A DNA stretch of 64,000 nt. It comes from Sipunculus nudus. Its lineage: Eukaryota > Annelida > Sipuncula > Golfingiida > Sipunculidae. The position numbers and the translations under genes were made by a program. The notes under the pieces were generated by a model. It was not told the origin of the DNA and did no database searches. It was given only the letters and a program-made list of their open reading frames with translations. The stretch is from the NCBI GenBank assembly GCA_026874595.1, contig CM049314.1:60925300-60989299 (forward strand). The letters are read 5' to 3'. Below are positions 14,125 through 24,760 of this stretch, piece by piece (position 1 is the stretch's first letter; each line of letters starts with the position of its first letter).

Positions 14125-14390
14125 TGCGGCCCATATTCCCGGGTTCATTTGTGCATAAGTGACTGTACATTTGTGAACATTCCTTGATGACGTCCCTGAA
14201 TCCTTATCATGTGACGCATCCACCCAAAATCTAATTAGTTCTTCCTTGGCCCATTCCCGAAATGCCCTGCAAATTTCATAAGATTCCCAACTTGATTGCT
14301 GAGAAGTGTGAATAAACGCAAACACACAAGAACGGGAATAAACACATATACCCTCGTGACGAAGACAGTAATTTACCTTGGTAACCATGC
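14125..14390 (+). repeat. Interspersed repeat, copy 2
   Basis: This is the partner of 7905-8150 in the opposite orientation, about 6.2 kb away. The pair flanks the GC-island and AT-rich region between copies A and B. Divergence is considerable. Confidence 0.5.
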
Positions 14391-14590
14391 GTATGGGCAA
14401 TGTTTATTTAAGGTTTCTCTGGGAGCTGGGTAAATTTATTTTGAATATGACGGCTGACGTCATACAAACCAAAACTGGAAGAAGTTGGATTTTAGGAAAA
14501 ACAACGGAAATGTGTGGGATCAAGAAAAATGAAAAAACTATATTAGCCTTGTGTAGAATCATCAAGGAATTAATTACTATTGCAAAATAC

Positions 14591-14692
14591 ATTTAAAGAT
14601 AAGATTACAGATAGTTAATCATCTTCATTTAAGGCTAAGATTAAAGACAGTTATTTATCTTCATTTAAGGGTTAGATTGAAGACAGTAATTC
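14591..14692 (+). repeat. Short tandem repeat of about 44 bp
   Basis: Slightly more than two diverged units built around AAGATTANAGACAGTTA and ATCTTCATTTAAGG, in the 400 bases upstream of the copy B promoter. Confidence 0.6.
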
Positions 14693-14986
14693 CTTTTTTT
14701 CTGTAGAATTTATATAGCTTATAATGCGTAGGTATGAATTAACTAGGTAATTCCTGTTAAGAAAAGTTGTACAAGCTGTACATGTTGGCAATCAGAAAAA
14801 ACTTAAATACCTAATGTGATTGCATTTATGCTGTCCTTAAAATGTAACGCGGTTTGCAAAAACTCTGGATCGTCAGATGTCATTTTTGACTGTGTTTAGA
14901 TTTATTTGCCGTGGCCCTCGTGTCATAAACAAGTGAATATAAACAAAGCGAACAACCTGAGCGCGATAGGATCAGCTTTTCTGGTC

Positions 14987-15024
14987 TATATTTATAAAAG
15001 GTTCAGTCGGTTATCCTCAGTGAA
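14987..15024 (+). promoter_or_regulatory. Core promoter of SDR copy B (TATA + initiator)
   Basis: TATAAAAG at 14993-15000 is followed by an initiator-like TCAGTG with its A at 15019, 26 bases after the first T of the TATA box. This is the usual spacing for metazoan TATA promoters. The predicted leader to the ATG at 15114 would be about 95 nt. No equivalent TATA box is evident for copies C or D. Confidence 0.55.
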
Positions 15025-15026
15025 CG

Positions 15027-15090
15027 GACGTCAGATAAGGGAATAGGCCCCTTTAATAGACGTAAGATAAGGGAACAGGCCCCTTTATTA
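15027..15090 (+). repeat. Tandem duplicated 32-bp unit in copy B leader
   Basis: Two adjacent units, 15027-15058 and 15059-15090, differ at only 3 of 32 positions (each opens GACGT, contains AGATAAGGGAA and ends in GGCCCCTTT plus AT-rich bases). They lie between the predicted start site and the ATG. Confidence 0.85.
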
Positions 15091-15113
15091 ATTTTCTTTT
15101 GCAGTCCCACACC

Positions 15114-15441
15114 ATGGTTGTTGAAGTTTTACTCTACATAGGACTAGCTGTGGTGGTCCATTATGTGATCGAATACTTCCGCAGGAAACCTCAGATTGAC
15201 GACATACCTTCTAAATCCGTCTTGATCACAGGCTGTGACACGGGGTTCGGGAACCTGCTCGCTAAGAGACTGGATGGTTTAGGATGCCGGGTGTTCGCAG
15301 CTTGTTATACACAGAAGGGAGCTGATGAACTACGGAGCTGTTCCTCGTCTCGTCTGGAGACTGTTCTGTTGGATATATCGAAGACCGACAGCGTTAAGAA
15401 AGCTCATCAGTTTGTTGTTGACAAGCTTGGACCAAATGACG
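15114..15441 (+). CDS. SDR copy B exon 1
   Basis: It encodes the membrane anchor and Rossmann glycine motif and ends AATGACG before donor GTATGT (15442). A polypyrimidine tract plus GCAG ends 9 bases before the ATG, as in C and D, which may mark a 5' UTR intron acceptor. The open frame runs on through the intron to 15800. Confidence 0.92.
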
Positions 15442-17928
15442 GTATGTTTACTTCCATAATAAATAAAATATCCAGTTTTTCATCCGTGGTTGATTACACA
15501 TGGCTCATGCATAAGAGGGTGATTATATTGTGTCGGGGTGCATGCTTGTGCAGTTTCATATCTTTGGACTGTAATAAGGAAATGATTGTTCAGACATTTC
15601 AAGTAAATGCCATAGAACACGTTATTTTTGTGAAACAAATTTACAAAAAGAAAAGATCCACCTTTCACGACCGGACGTCTTATTTATCTCGTATTACAGG
15701 GGGTGACTTTTTTGTGTTCACGCAAAAACCAAAAGTGAAAAATAAAAACTTTACCTTAGCAAGAGTAAACACTGGTATTGATGATTTCGCATTAAAGTAG
15801 AAACAATTAAGAAAATCAGCGCCTCCGAACATGTGATTTTTTTTCTTGCACTGCGTAGACAGCCCTGCATGCAATATTAACGGGCATTATATTTGCGAAA
15901 TTCGCGAAAATTGCATGCTTGCGAATATTCCCGCTTCTACATGCAGTATTTGTATCTGTCCATGTATAGTTTTTTTTTTCAAAATCCTTTTTCAGGTTTG
16001 TGGGGTCTAGTGAATAACGCTGGCATTCTATCGTCAATACAAATACCCCCAGAATATTTCACAAAAGAAGACATCGCAGAGGTTTTGGACGTGAACCTTC
16101 TTGGCACGATAGACGTAGGGTTGCATTTTCTCCCTCTTTTGGCAAAGAGCAGAGGACGAATGGTCAACGTTTCCAGTGTCTCTGGAAGAATTAGCATAGC
16201 ACAGAACATGGCGTACGATATCAGTAAACACGGAGTGGAGTCCTTTTCAGACGGTATGAGGTAAGTCACATCAAGTGTAGAAAGAAATAGTGCAGGTGCG
16301 AAAGTCAAATTTTCGGCCTGACTAGGTTATCACCAACTGTCAAACATTTTTTCCCCCGAATTCGCCCAAGGAATGCGTCCGTCCGTGCGTCCGACATGGC
16401 TTGACGCAAACTAATTGATATATGGTCGCCATACATAAACCATTGGTGCATCACAGGTAGGACTAGTTTGAATATGGGTGACCTTGACGCATTAGATGTT
16501 CACAGCGGCATCACGTTCAATTTGGTATCAGTCTTAGAGCAATCACATAAAAAGAATTTAAATAGTCACCATACTCGCCCCACTGCAGGATCAGATGAAG
16601 GGTAAGCTAATCTTTAAAACATGGATAAACTTGTCACATTAATCAAGGTTTCTCAGGAGACACTTTTTTGTTACTGATATTACGCTCATATACAAGTAAT
16701 TCGGAATACCTGTAGAACAAACAAAAACAATAACAGCGCCAAAGGAAGAGTATTGTCGCCAGTGCATGGACGGGTCAACGCACCTTTTTTGAATGGTTTC
16801 ATGCTTCTTTTCATGTGACTTAACACTTTTACACCTTTTTTTTAAGTAAATCTTAATAAATAGCTCATGGATAAGACAGTGAATGCAGTCAAATTCCCTG
16901 CTATTTACAGAGCGTACATGCAGAGTTACGGCGTTCTCGTTGCTATCGTTGAACCTGGTCTGTTTGCTACGCCAATCACCAGACGAGAGCCCTCACGTGC
17001 TAGAATACAAAAAGGATTTGACAGATTGCCACACGAAGATCAGAGAGCTCTTGGTCCTGACTACGTAGACAAAGGTTAGTATTTTACTTGCGCAAAGGAG
17101 GTAATGTTTACAACTCTATCTGTTTTTGTGTTTGTTTTTTTTTATATGTTTATTTTTAGTTTTCTATGCTTTTTACTTGGGTTTTTCAGACTTTTTACAT
17201 CCATTGAAAAGTTAAAAATCGCGAAACTTCGAACAGTATACTATGATTGGCTTTATATTCGCGGGGTTAAAATTTCGATTTTTAATGGTTCAATGTTTTT
17301 GATGATTCCAATACCGCGAACTGACCACACACAAGACCTTCACATAGTATAACCATTATAATATGACTTAATTATATTAAATAAAATAAATATAAAAATC
17401 TTAACAATGGCACGGGGACCTAAAGAAATATTGACAGAGTAGAAATGATCGTACAATAATGGACGATAACTCGCTATATCATTTGTTTAACATACAAGAT
17501 CTTTATTTTCCCTTCCCTTCAACAATGGGAACTCCTATTCACGATGGTTTTGATTTTGCGACAATTCTAATTTCGCAAATATTTGAAACCCTCTCGAACA
17601 TTAAGTCAATCACAGTATACGGTTTACTTTCATCTTTATCATGGTCTGTACTCATCACTCTTTACACTCTCCAACTGCAGCTTTGAGAGATGTGATGCCT
17701 CTTCTGGAAAAGGGAGCCAACACCAACTTGGACTGGGTGGTGGACGCCTACCAGCACGCGCTGTTTGCTGTGAACCCCAAGAAACGTTACAGCTGTGGAT
17801 GGGACTGTCGTCTGCTCTACCTCCCTCTCAGCTACATGCCGTCTTGTATACAGGACGTTGTTTATAAAGCAATGGTGAAGAAACTTCTGCCGCCGGTCCC
17901 GCTGTCTAAACTAGGACCGAGACTGTAA
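15114..17928 (+). CDS. SDR copy B: retinol dehydrogenase/17-beta-HSD6-like, complete
   Basis: Exons 15114-15441, 15996-16260, 16911-17074 and 17681-17928 join in frame to give 334 residues, the usual length of RDH-type SDRs (about 315-335). A hydrophobic N-terminal segment (residues about 5-22, ending in RRK) is the expected membrane anchor. TGCDTGFG (39-46) is the TGxxxGxG dinucleotide-binding motif. NNAG is at 116-119. N143, S170, Y183 and K187 form the N-S-Y-K catalytic set. RYSCGWDCRL near the C-terminus is characteristic of the RDH/17-beta-HSD6 branch. The predicted role is NAD(P)-dependent oxidation or reduction of a retinoid, steroid or other lipophilic alcohol at an internal membrane. 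The ATG at 15114 is preferred over upstream in-frame codons because of ACACCATGG and because the homologues start at the same residue. B is the most divergent complete copy and has its own promoter sequence. Confidence 0.92.
15996..16260 (+). CDS. SDR copy B exon 2
   Basis: A strong acceptor CCTTTTTCAG ends at 15995 and a perfect donor GTAAGT begins at 16261. It encodes NNAG, LDVNLLG, VSSVSG and YDISK, the active-site exon. Confidence 0.92.
16911..17074 (+). CDS. SDR copy B exon 3
   Basis: The acceptor TATTTACAG ends at 16910 and the donor GTTAGT begins at 17075. It encodes AYMQSYGVLVAIVEPGLFAT through DYVDK. Confidence 0.9.
17681..17928 (+). CDS. SDR copy B exon 4
   Basis: The acceptor CCAACTGCAG ends at 17680 and the stop is TAA at 17926-17928. 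It encodes the helix before DAYQHALFAVNPKKRYSCGW and the C-terminal hydrophobic segment. Confidence 0.92.
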
Positions 17929-17932
17929 TAAA
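17927..17932 (+). promoter_or_regulatory. Possible polyadenylation signal overlapping the stop of copy B
   Basis: AATAAA begins on the second base of the TAA stop codon. If used, the 3' UTR would be only about 15-30 nt. Other AATAAA motifs are absent in the next 150 bases. Confidence 0.35.
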
Positions 17933-18100
17933 GTACAATCATAATTAGTACTTACGGTGATTCCCCCATCAGCGCCATCTAGTGTTCAAGCTGTGATCAA
18001 AGATGGGTTTTTATTCAACTTTTTACATTAAAATGAGCTTTAATCATATTCTGTTCGTTCCACTCTGAATATTGAGACTTCCTTCTTCGGTTCTTTACAT

Positions 18101-21062
18101 TTTTAGCTCAGCTGACTAAATGTCATCTGAGCTATAGTCATGGTCCATTATCCGTCGTCCGTCCGTCCGTCTGTCCGTCCGTTCTTCCGTCCGTAGATGT
18201 GGCACGTTTTGAAACCGTAAGGCCTAGGAATCCAAAATTCGGAATAATTTAGATGTCCCCAAGATCTCCTACCAAGCCGAAAACGGGGTCTTTGCGACTT
18301 CGTTCCTTTGTGAAATTAAGGAAACACCTCACTTTTTCATTAAAAACCTATTTTCACAGTTCAGGAATGCCTATATTTATCAAAACCGCTCATCTGTTTT
18401 TCCTCATATTTACCATATATATCCCTCTATATAGTTTCTATGTACATGCTAGAAATTAGGTCTGTATTGTTTAATTTAAAAAGGTTATGGGCTCAAACAT
18501 AATGCAATTTGTAAAAAATGAGGAAAGATATTTGATCACTTAACTTAGGACTAAGCTAAGGACTTTTTCCCAGTAATATAACTTTTAAATAATCAAAATC
18601 AAATTGTATACCCAAAATTAGATCAAAATTTTGCCCACAGTACTGTGGATTTAATTTTCACAGCATGTACACACAAGGATTTAATCTGTTAAAATCTTAC
18701 ATTTGAAGAAAAAAGCTAAAAAATTAGGCTAGTTATTGAAATTTTGTGGAGGCTTTTGTTGTAGGTTATTCAGTGCAGCTCTCTATGCCCAGGCTGCTGT
18801 TATGTAATCCTATCACTCCTGCAAGCCCTCAGTCGTTGTGGAGCTTGATCAGGCTGTCTTCAGTAAATACCACAGGGAGCTTCTCTCTTTCCCCCCCCCC
18901 CCCCCCCACCCAATTCTGTTGACAGACCTGTACTATAAACAAGATCAATCTTAAAATCAGAGTTGGGTCCAAAAGTAATTGTAATTAAAGTAATTTTAAT
19001 TACAATTACTTTTTCAAGTAAGTGTAATTGTAATCGGTTATTTTTCTTATCATGGAAAGTAATTGTAATTCCCCAACGGCTGTAAGCACTGAACAACTAA
19101 TTTACTTCTAAGGCACATAAAATTTGAAGTCATGTGTTTTATCTCATGCCATTCATTTTCTCTGGATGTAAAAGTTTTCCCAACAAAACTTTCCTGGCGC
19201 ATTGACCTGTTATCTTCAATTAAACGGTTGATTGTGGTATGGTTATGTGGGTCAGTATACACAGTCCACTTGTGTCGGTTCATCATACTACCAGAAGTCT
19301 CATCTTGTGCATGCATGACAGTTCTCAGCTAAGAAGAAGAAAGTTGGAAGATTGAAAATTCTTGATTCGTGAAATTGCTTGGTACAGCCATCAGGTGGTA
19401 TATGCACTCTGTATTTGGCACCACTGAAAGAAGCAACTGGAACAGGTTTAATTTGGTTTGTGCAAAGGAGAAAGCAATGGTTCCAGAACATAATATTGGC
19501 AGATACCATAATATTTTAAGGATAAAATACTTTACTGTCTGTATACTTTGCTTGTGATAGGTCCCTTTAATTATAACCTTACATGGTTGCAGAGATCATT
19601 TGTTTTGCCATTCATTGGTTTTTCTATAAGCAACTTAACTCAAAACAGTTAAGTAAAGATTTTGATGAAATTTTGTGGATGGTTAAGGTGACACCTAAGA
19701 ACAACCCAGTAAATCATAGAGGTAGACTGGACTGCCATAATGTTTTATGTGATGGATTCTTTGTCATTTTGGCAATCAAGACCATTATTACCCATTATTG
19801 GAGGACACTAGCGACAATTTCCATATGGGACACTGCATGGATTTTAAGCAAGTGTTGCATTATTTGAACCTGCTTATTTATAGGATACACACCTATGATA
19901 CAACCATTGAGTTCTAATTGTGACATACATTTCTCGGCGTGGATTGATATATTTCTAGTGCTTACGGAATAATTTGATTATTAATTCAATTAATTTGATC
20001 AGGATCCTGATAATATTCAAGATCGGGTGATCCAGAATGCTAATGAAGGAATACATGCAATCTCGGAGATCTTTCGAGCTGAATTCACTCAATTAAAATT
20101 GAATACATTTGTTTAAATAAATTCATTTAGCCATTGTTGCGATTGCCACAGAAATTTAAGAGCTCACACCAGTATCTGATCCAGTTGTTGTTACTATCAA
20201 ATGTTAATAGCCTTAAAACACAAAAGTGATACTTTTAATAAGTAATTCTAATCGATTACTTTTTTCAATGGAAAAGTAACTGTAATTGTAAACGATTTTT
20301 TTAAAAAGTAATTGTATTTGTAATCGATTACTTTAAAAGTATTTGGACCAAACTCTGCTTATAATTTCACATTTTTTTGCAGCAACCAGCAGTAAAAAAA
20401 AGACTCATCCCCCACCCACGCCTTCAATACATAGAACTCATAAACAAGATGAATCTTATAATTTTAGCGTTAAATTAATTCTTTTTGTTGAGACTTGGAC
20501 AATTTTATTTTTTTTAAAGATAAAAATGTTCAGGAATTGAATTCTAACATTCAAATGTGATAAAATATGAGAATCTAATGTAAGTGCTAATTGACTAGAT
20601 TTAAGATATAAATACTTTGTAGCATTTCATTCATATCTCTTAACGTTGGCCGGGCCTATGTGTGAAGAACACTATTAAATTTTGTTTTAAAATCAGAAAT
20701 ATTGGTCAAATTTGTGGGAATGATTTTTAAATCAAATGGCCATATATTTAACTGTTGAAAACTTAATTTCTTCACCCGTTCTTTGTTTATGAAATGTAAC
20801 TTTATATAACACTTACCGTTGGCCCATTTTTCCTTTGGTGCATCATTAAATGGTTTCAGGCCACAAGTTTATTACACAGTGCATATGTTTTAGCTTATGT
20901 CCATTATTCTATAATCCACAGAGTTTAATTTTAGCAGGGCTATTTTTTCTTAGCTTTTGAAATGGTAAAATACATGAAAAAAAAACAAAAGAAAAAAGAA
21001 TATTTTGCATTTGCTAATATTTTCCAAAATTCAGCTGAGCGACGTGACCCATGGGTCCCTTG
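18101..21062 (+). mobile_element. AGCTCAG-type element, copy 1 (interrupted by a hAT-like element)
   Basis: It opens with TTTTAGCTCAGCTGAC, whose first bases pair with CTGAGCTA 20 bases on to make a hairpin. A GTCCGTCCGTCC run follows, and it closes with CAGCTGAGCGACGTGACCCA and TGGGTCCCTTGTT before a T-run. The closing sequence contains a palindrome around CCATGG. Without the nested insert it would be about 1.56 kb. No transposase is visible, so it is non-autonomous. The terminal hairpins and T-rich insertion sites recall Helitron-like or Helentron-derived elements, but I cannot assign the class. Confidence 0.65.
18958..20357. mobile_element. hAT-like non-autonomous element nested in the AGCTCAG element
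   Basis: Terminal inverted repeats CAGAGTTGGGTCCAAA (left) and the reverse complement of TTTGGACCAAACTCTG (right) bound 1400 bases. The flanks show an 8-bp target-site duplication with one difference (CTTAAAAT / CTTATAAT). CAGAG-type termini and an 8-bp duplication are hAT hallmarks. Subterminal arrays of AAGTAATTGTAATCGATTAC-type words occur at both ends (18975-19070 and 20235-20340). Short open frames inside give no recognisable transposase. Confidence 0.75.
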
Positions 21063-21174
21063 TTTTTTTAATTCGGGTACGAAAAGTCTTTCTCAAGTAT
21101 GACGATCCAACTCGCAGTTACTTCTGTTCCATTGAAACGACACTTTAGAAGCACCCATTATATGGGCCACATGT

Positions 21175-21312
21175 AGAACCCTTAGGGTTCTCAAAAGAAC
21201 CCGCGGAGAGTGTTCCATATAGAACCCTGACTTAGGGTTTTACCTGGAACCTTTAAGGTCTCCCCACTGGATCCACTCCAATTGAAGAACCCTGAAGGAT
21301 TCTACGTGTAAC
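21175..21312. repeat. Palindromic GAACCCT/AGGGTTC repeat
   Basis: AGAACCCTTAGGGTTCT (21175-21191) is a perfect 17-base palindrome. AGAACCC, CTTAGGGTT and AGAACCCTGAAGGATTCT follow within 130 bases, so this is a small cluster of one dyad-symmetric word. Confidence 0.6.
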
Positions 21313-21489
21313 CCCTTTTTCTAAGAGTATAAATGGCCCTGAAAGGCAAATGTGTTATTACCGTTACTTATTAGTATATTTTTTTCTGACAATATTAATT
21401 GTCATGTTTTTTTATATACATTAGGTATGTAAGGAGCCATTATTAAATGAATCACCCCCCTCATCCCCCCCCCCCCAATAAAATTTAAT

Positions 21490-21976
21490 TATTAAGTGAA
21501 GAATGTCACATCTTCGTCTAATCCGTCTAACACCGGAAGGCATCGTTCCTTTGAATATTTGTATTTTTTTTTTTGCTGAGAATTTTCCGCTTGTGTTTGA
21601 TTCTGCATGGTTTCGTTAATAATGAAAGTCAATGAATGGTTTCAAGAGGAGCCCTAACATGTATTCGTCACTTGCTTGTGAGTAAATATTCTCTGTGTGA
21701 AGATCCATTTACAATCCCAAACCTGTCCCAAAAGACATGGATTTATTCTGCTTAATTTAATGTTGACTCATTAATTAAAAGCTCGTGAACGTTAAACTGT
21801 TTTTTTAAATAAAGAGTCAGATTTCTATTCTTGCCACCATTTTAAAGAATGGATGTCCACACATAAAATATCACACGAAAAGATATACCATCTATATGAA
21901 TTTGTCCATGGGCATGTGATACAACTTTATTTTATAATATTAAATGAATACACGAGCATTAATACATACTTACAAG

Positions 21977-22040
<64 letters not shown>

Positions 22041-22095
22041 ATGCGCGCAATACATGTGGCTTGTACGCTCTGTTTCTCACTGCAATATTGTAGTA
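21490..22095 (+). repeat. Segmental duplication, C-side 5' flank part 1
   Basis: It aligns with 40335-41700: shared AGAATGTCA(C/A)ATCTTCGTC, CCCAAAAGACAT(G/C)GATTTATTC, AAAAGCTCGTGAAC, TACCATCTATATGAA and ATGCGCGCA(A/G)TACA in the same order and orientation. It is part of the block duplicated with the SDR gene. Confidence 0.7.
21980..22041. repeat. (TA)n microsatellite
   Basis: A TA/TG tract inside the duplicated segment. The equivalent place near copy D (41281-41640) has a much larger TA-rich expansion. Confidence 0.85.
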
Positions 22096-23798
22096 TTTTG
22101 TTGCAAAAAAGATCCTAGCAGAGGCGGATCCAAAAGGGGGCGGGGCGGGGGTTCTTGTTGAAATTTTGTAACAGAAGTCGGAACAATGGATGTATTGTCA
22201 GTGTCACTCAGCCACAGCTGGGGTAAAAAAAAGATCCCCCCTGGAAGCTGACCCACATTATCTTAAATCTTATATCAAATGACTATTAACTGAGCATCTG
22301 TCAGTAGTTGCAGGCCCGTAGGCGGGGGGGGGGGGGGGGTTCGGTGGGTTCGGATGAATCCCCCCCCCCGCTTAGGATCTGAGTTCCACCTAACGAATAC
22401 TGATATGCTATAATCTGCGGAAATTATACAGAACTTAATGTTTTACCATTTTTGTCCGGTTCAATGCATATCCTCACAGGGGGAGACCATATTTCTGTAT
22501 AAATATTGTTTCTAGCGGTCTCTTTATTTGGCCCTGTCAGGGATGTTGATTGCATGTACAGTTGAAAATGTTTAATTTAACCTCTGAAACAAGCTTTAAA
22601 TAACCCGTCACTGTTTGCTTCTGATTATAGTCTCGGTTTATTGCCGTATGAGAGGGGATAAGGAGAAAATTGTTGATTTCCTCCCCTCATGCAAAGAGGG
22701 CAGTAGCACCCTCTTGTTTTCGGGCCACAAATGTAAAATCACCACCATGAATTTCACCCTATAATTTGACTATCGCATTGTTTTCTTGTGATCATTGTTG
22801 GTTTAATTTTCAAATACCATGAATACATGGATTTAAGCTATTGGTTCTGATATACTAATGCAGTTACCAAAAAAAATTGTCAGGTATGGGAGTTTTCAGG
22901 GGTATAATACTATATTATTTATGAGTTATCCAGATCAGGCGACAGGCCACCTCCACAGTGTACCGGAGGGCAAGGTATATATATATTTGGTGTAGATATA
23001 TTGCGAAGTGTAGCACACCTGCTGTGTGCGCGTGTACCCCTTGCCTGAAGGGACTGATAAATGACATAATTATCATTTAATATATTTAATATTAACATGG
23101 ATTTCATTCACCAAGGCTCTTTAAGTTACTTTGATCGTTTATTTTGTCAGTTTTAGGCTATACACCCCTTAAATTGTTCAGTCTTCATATTTTGTTTTTA
23201 TTCTGGAACTCGCAGAAATGCCCCGGGATCTTAATTGAACCCAGCTCCGGCCTAGTTCTGTCCCATGTATACTGCTTTATTTTTCAAAGAATTTGAATAT
23301 GATTCTGACATTTTCAGCTTCTAACAGCCACGCCTGCTGGTCCTTTATTTAATTTATGCAAATTCCAAGTATATCTAGAAACACCAAACATCGCCCGGTT
23401 CATTTCTTTCCAAGAATGTTAATGAACAAGTTATCTGCATTGAATGATATCAATTTCAAGCAACCTCATTTAACTGTCAGTTAACGTGATGATCACTCGA
23501 ATGGTCAGCTACCGGAGAATAACAGACTGATCACTGCATGAGGTGTGAGACTGACAATTAATATAGTTGTTTTCTTTTTTCAAATCTGAAATGAAATTGA
23601 TGCCAAAGCACTTTTTTATTAAGTGTTCACGTATATACAGCCTCCTTAAGACCATGCATGCTTGTGTTGTAGCAGATGCTTGCGAAACGCTTTGGATGGG
23701 ACGTTCTGAGTACACAAGGCGAGAAAAAGGACAATTCGCTAATAATAGCTTATTTGGGGCGGGTTTTTTTTTTCGTTAAAAGAAAACATGGGGTATAA

Positions 23799-23801
23799 AT
23801 A

Positions 23802-23869
<68 letters not shown>
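23799..23869. repeat. (TA)n microsatellite
   Basis: A TA run of about 70 bases. A (TTA)n tract lies nearby at about 24546-24590. Confidence 0.9.
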
Positions 23870-23871
<2 letters not shown>

Positions 23872-24546
23872 CCATCATCAGTGAAAACGAACCCTCCCAC
23901 TAAGCAGTCAGCCTACGGGCCTGAGTTGGCCCCATTTTGTACCAAGGCAGTGCGCCTAGGTCAATATAATCAATCATGCCTGTCTTATTCAGTGAGAAAC
24001 ACGGGACAGGGCCCTCCTGTCCCAAGCCAGGATGTGAATCACACATTGTAAACATCGGCTTATAGCCTACTCTGTTTCTGTGACAGAGGCTCAGATTATC
24101 TGGCTGGCTGGCCTGGCTCAATGAAGTAAACCGTCTGTAAACGGGTGTTAAGTGTATTACATATCATTATCTTATGATATCAAGCCGTCATACATTGAGT
24201 TTATGGCTTTATTTTCTAACTTAGTACAAATTTGTGAAACTTGAATATTTTGCGGTGTACCACACATCTCTTTGACTTGGCGGCCATATTGCCCCTGCTT
24301 ACCGGTTAACTGAAGACGTGCAAATGGAGCCCTACCGAAAGAGAGAAAAGATTCCAGACTTCTTCAAGTAAGTAATGGCCTAATAACACACTAGTTTCCT
24401 GATGATGAGATAGATTAATAAATAAATCAATATAAATTTATGTTTATATATATATATGTGTGTGTGTCTTTGTGTGTTTGAGGGGGTACTTCAAATACAC
24501 TAGTAACTCAGTGATTCATTTCTACAATACAGTGGTCATGTTATTA

Positions 24547-24588
<42 letters not shown>

Positions 24589-24760
24589 CATTATGTTGTA
24601 ATTGCAGTCTTCTTATGTTTTGTGATGTGGGTCAATAGGCCATATAGGATGAGGTCTGGATAGTGATACGTGTAGCATGGGCAGTCTGTGTAAACATTTT
24701 TTCCCCTTCTGTGGTACATGGTATCTATCAGCTGCTTGACCAACTGGAGGGTAGCGTTTT

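Larger units (their letters stand above)
6779..14986. other. Intergenic region between SDR copies A and B
   Basis: No supportable gene. 6779-7900 is plain sequence with nothing recognised. 7905-9730 carries two repeats and GC-rich islands. 10900-12900 is extremely AT-rich with several long (TA)n tracts. 12900-14120 is unrecognised single-copy-looking sequence with a (CT)n run at about 13492-13533. 14125-14390 is the inverted partner of the 7.9 kb repeat. An open frame at 13042-13374 (minus) has no recognisable domain and is not called. Confidence 0.55.

Noticed and set aside
15099-15800. A single-exon 233-residue protein at copy B
   Set aside because: The second half reads through a GT-AG intron; homologous copies splice at the same place and the tail has no similarity to the SDR fold. 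Only 15114-15441 is called as coding.
18892-18907. Poly-C/poly-G runs (also 4946-4958, 22325-22340, 29647-29660) as functional G-quadruplex sites
   Set aside because: Single homopolymer runs next to common repeats; length may also be affected by sequencing error, so no function is claimed.
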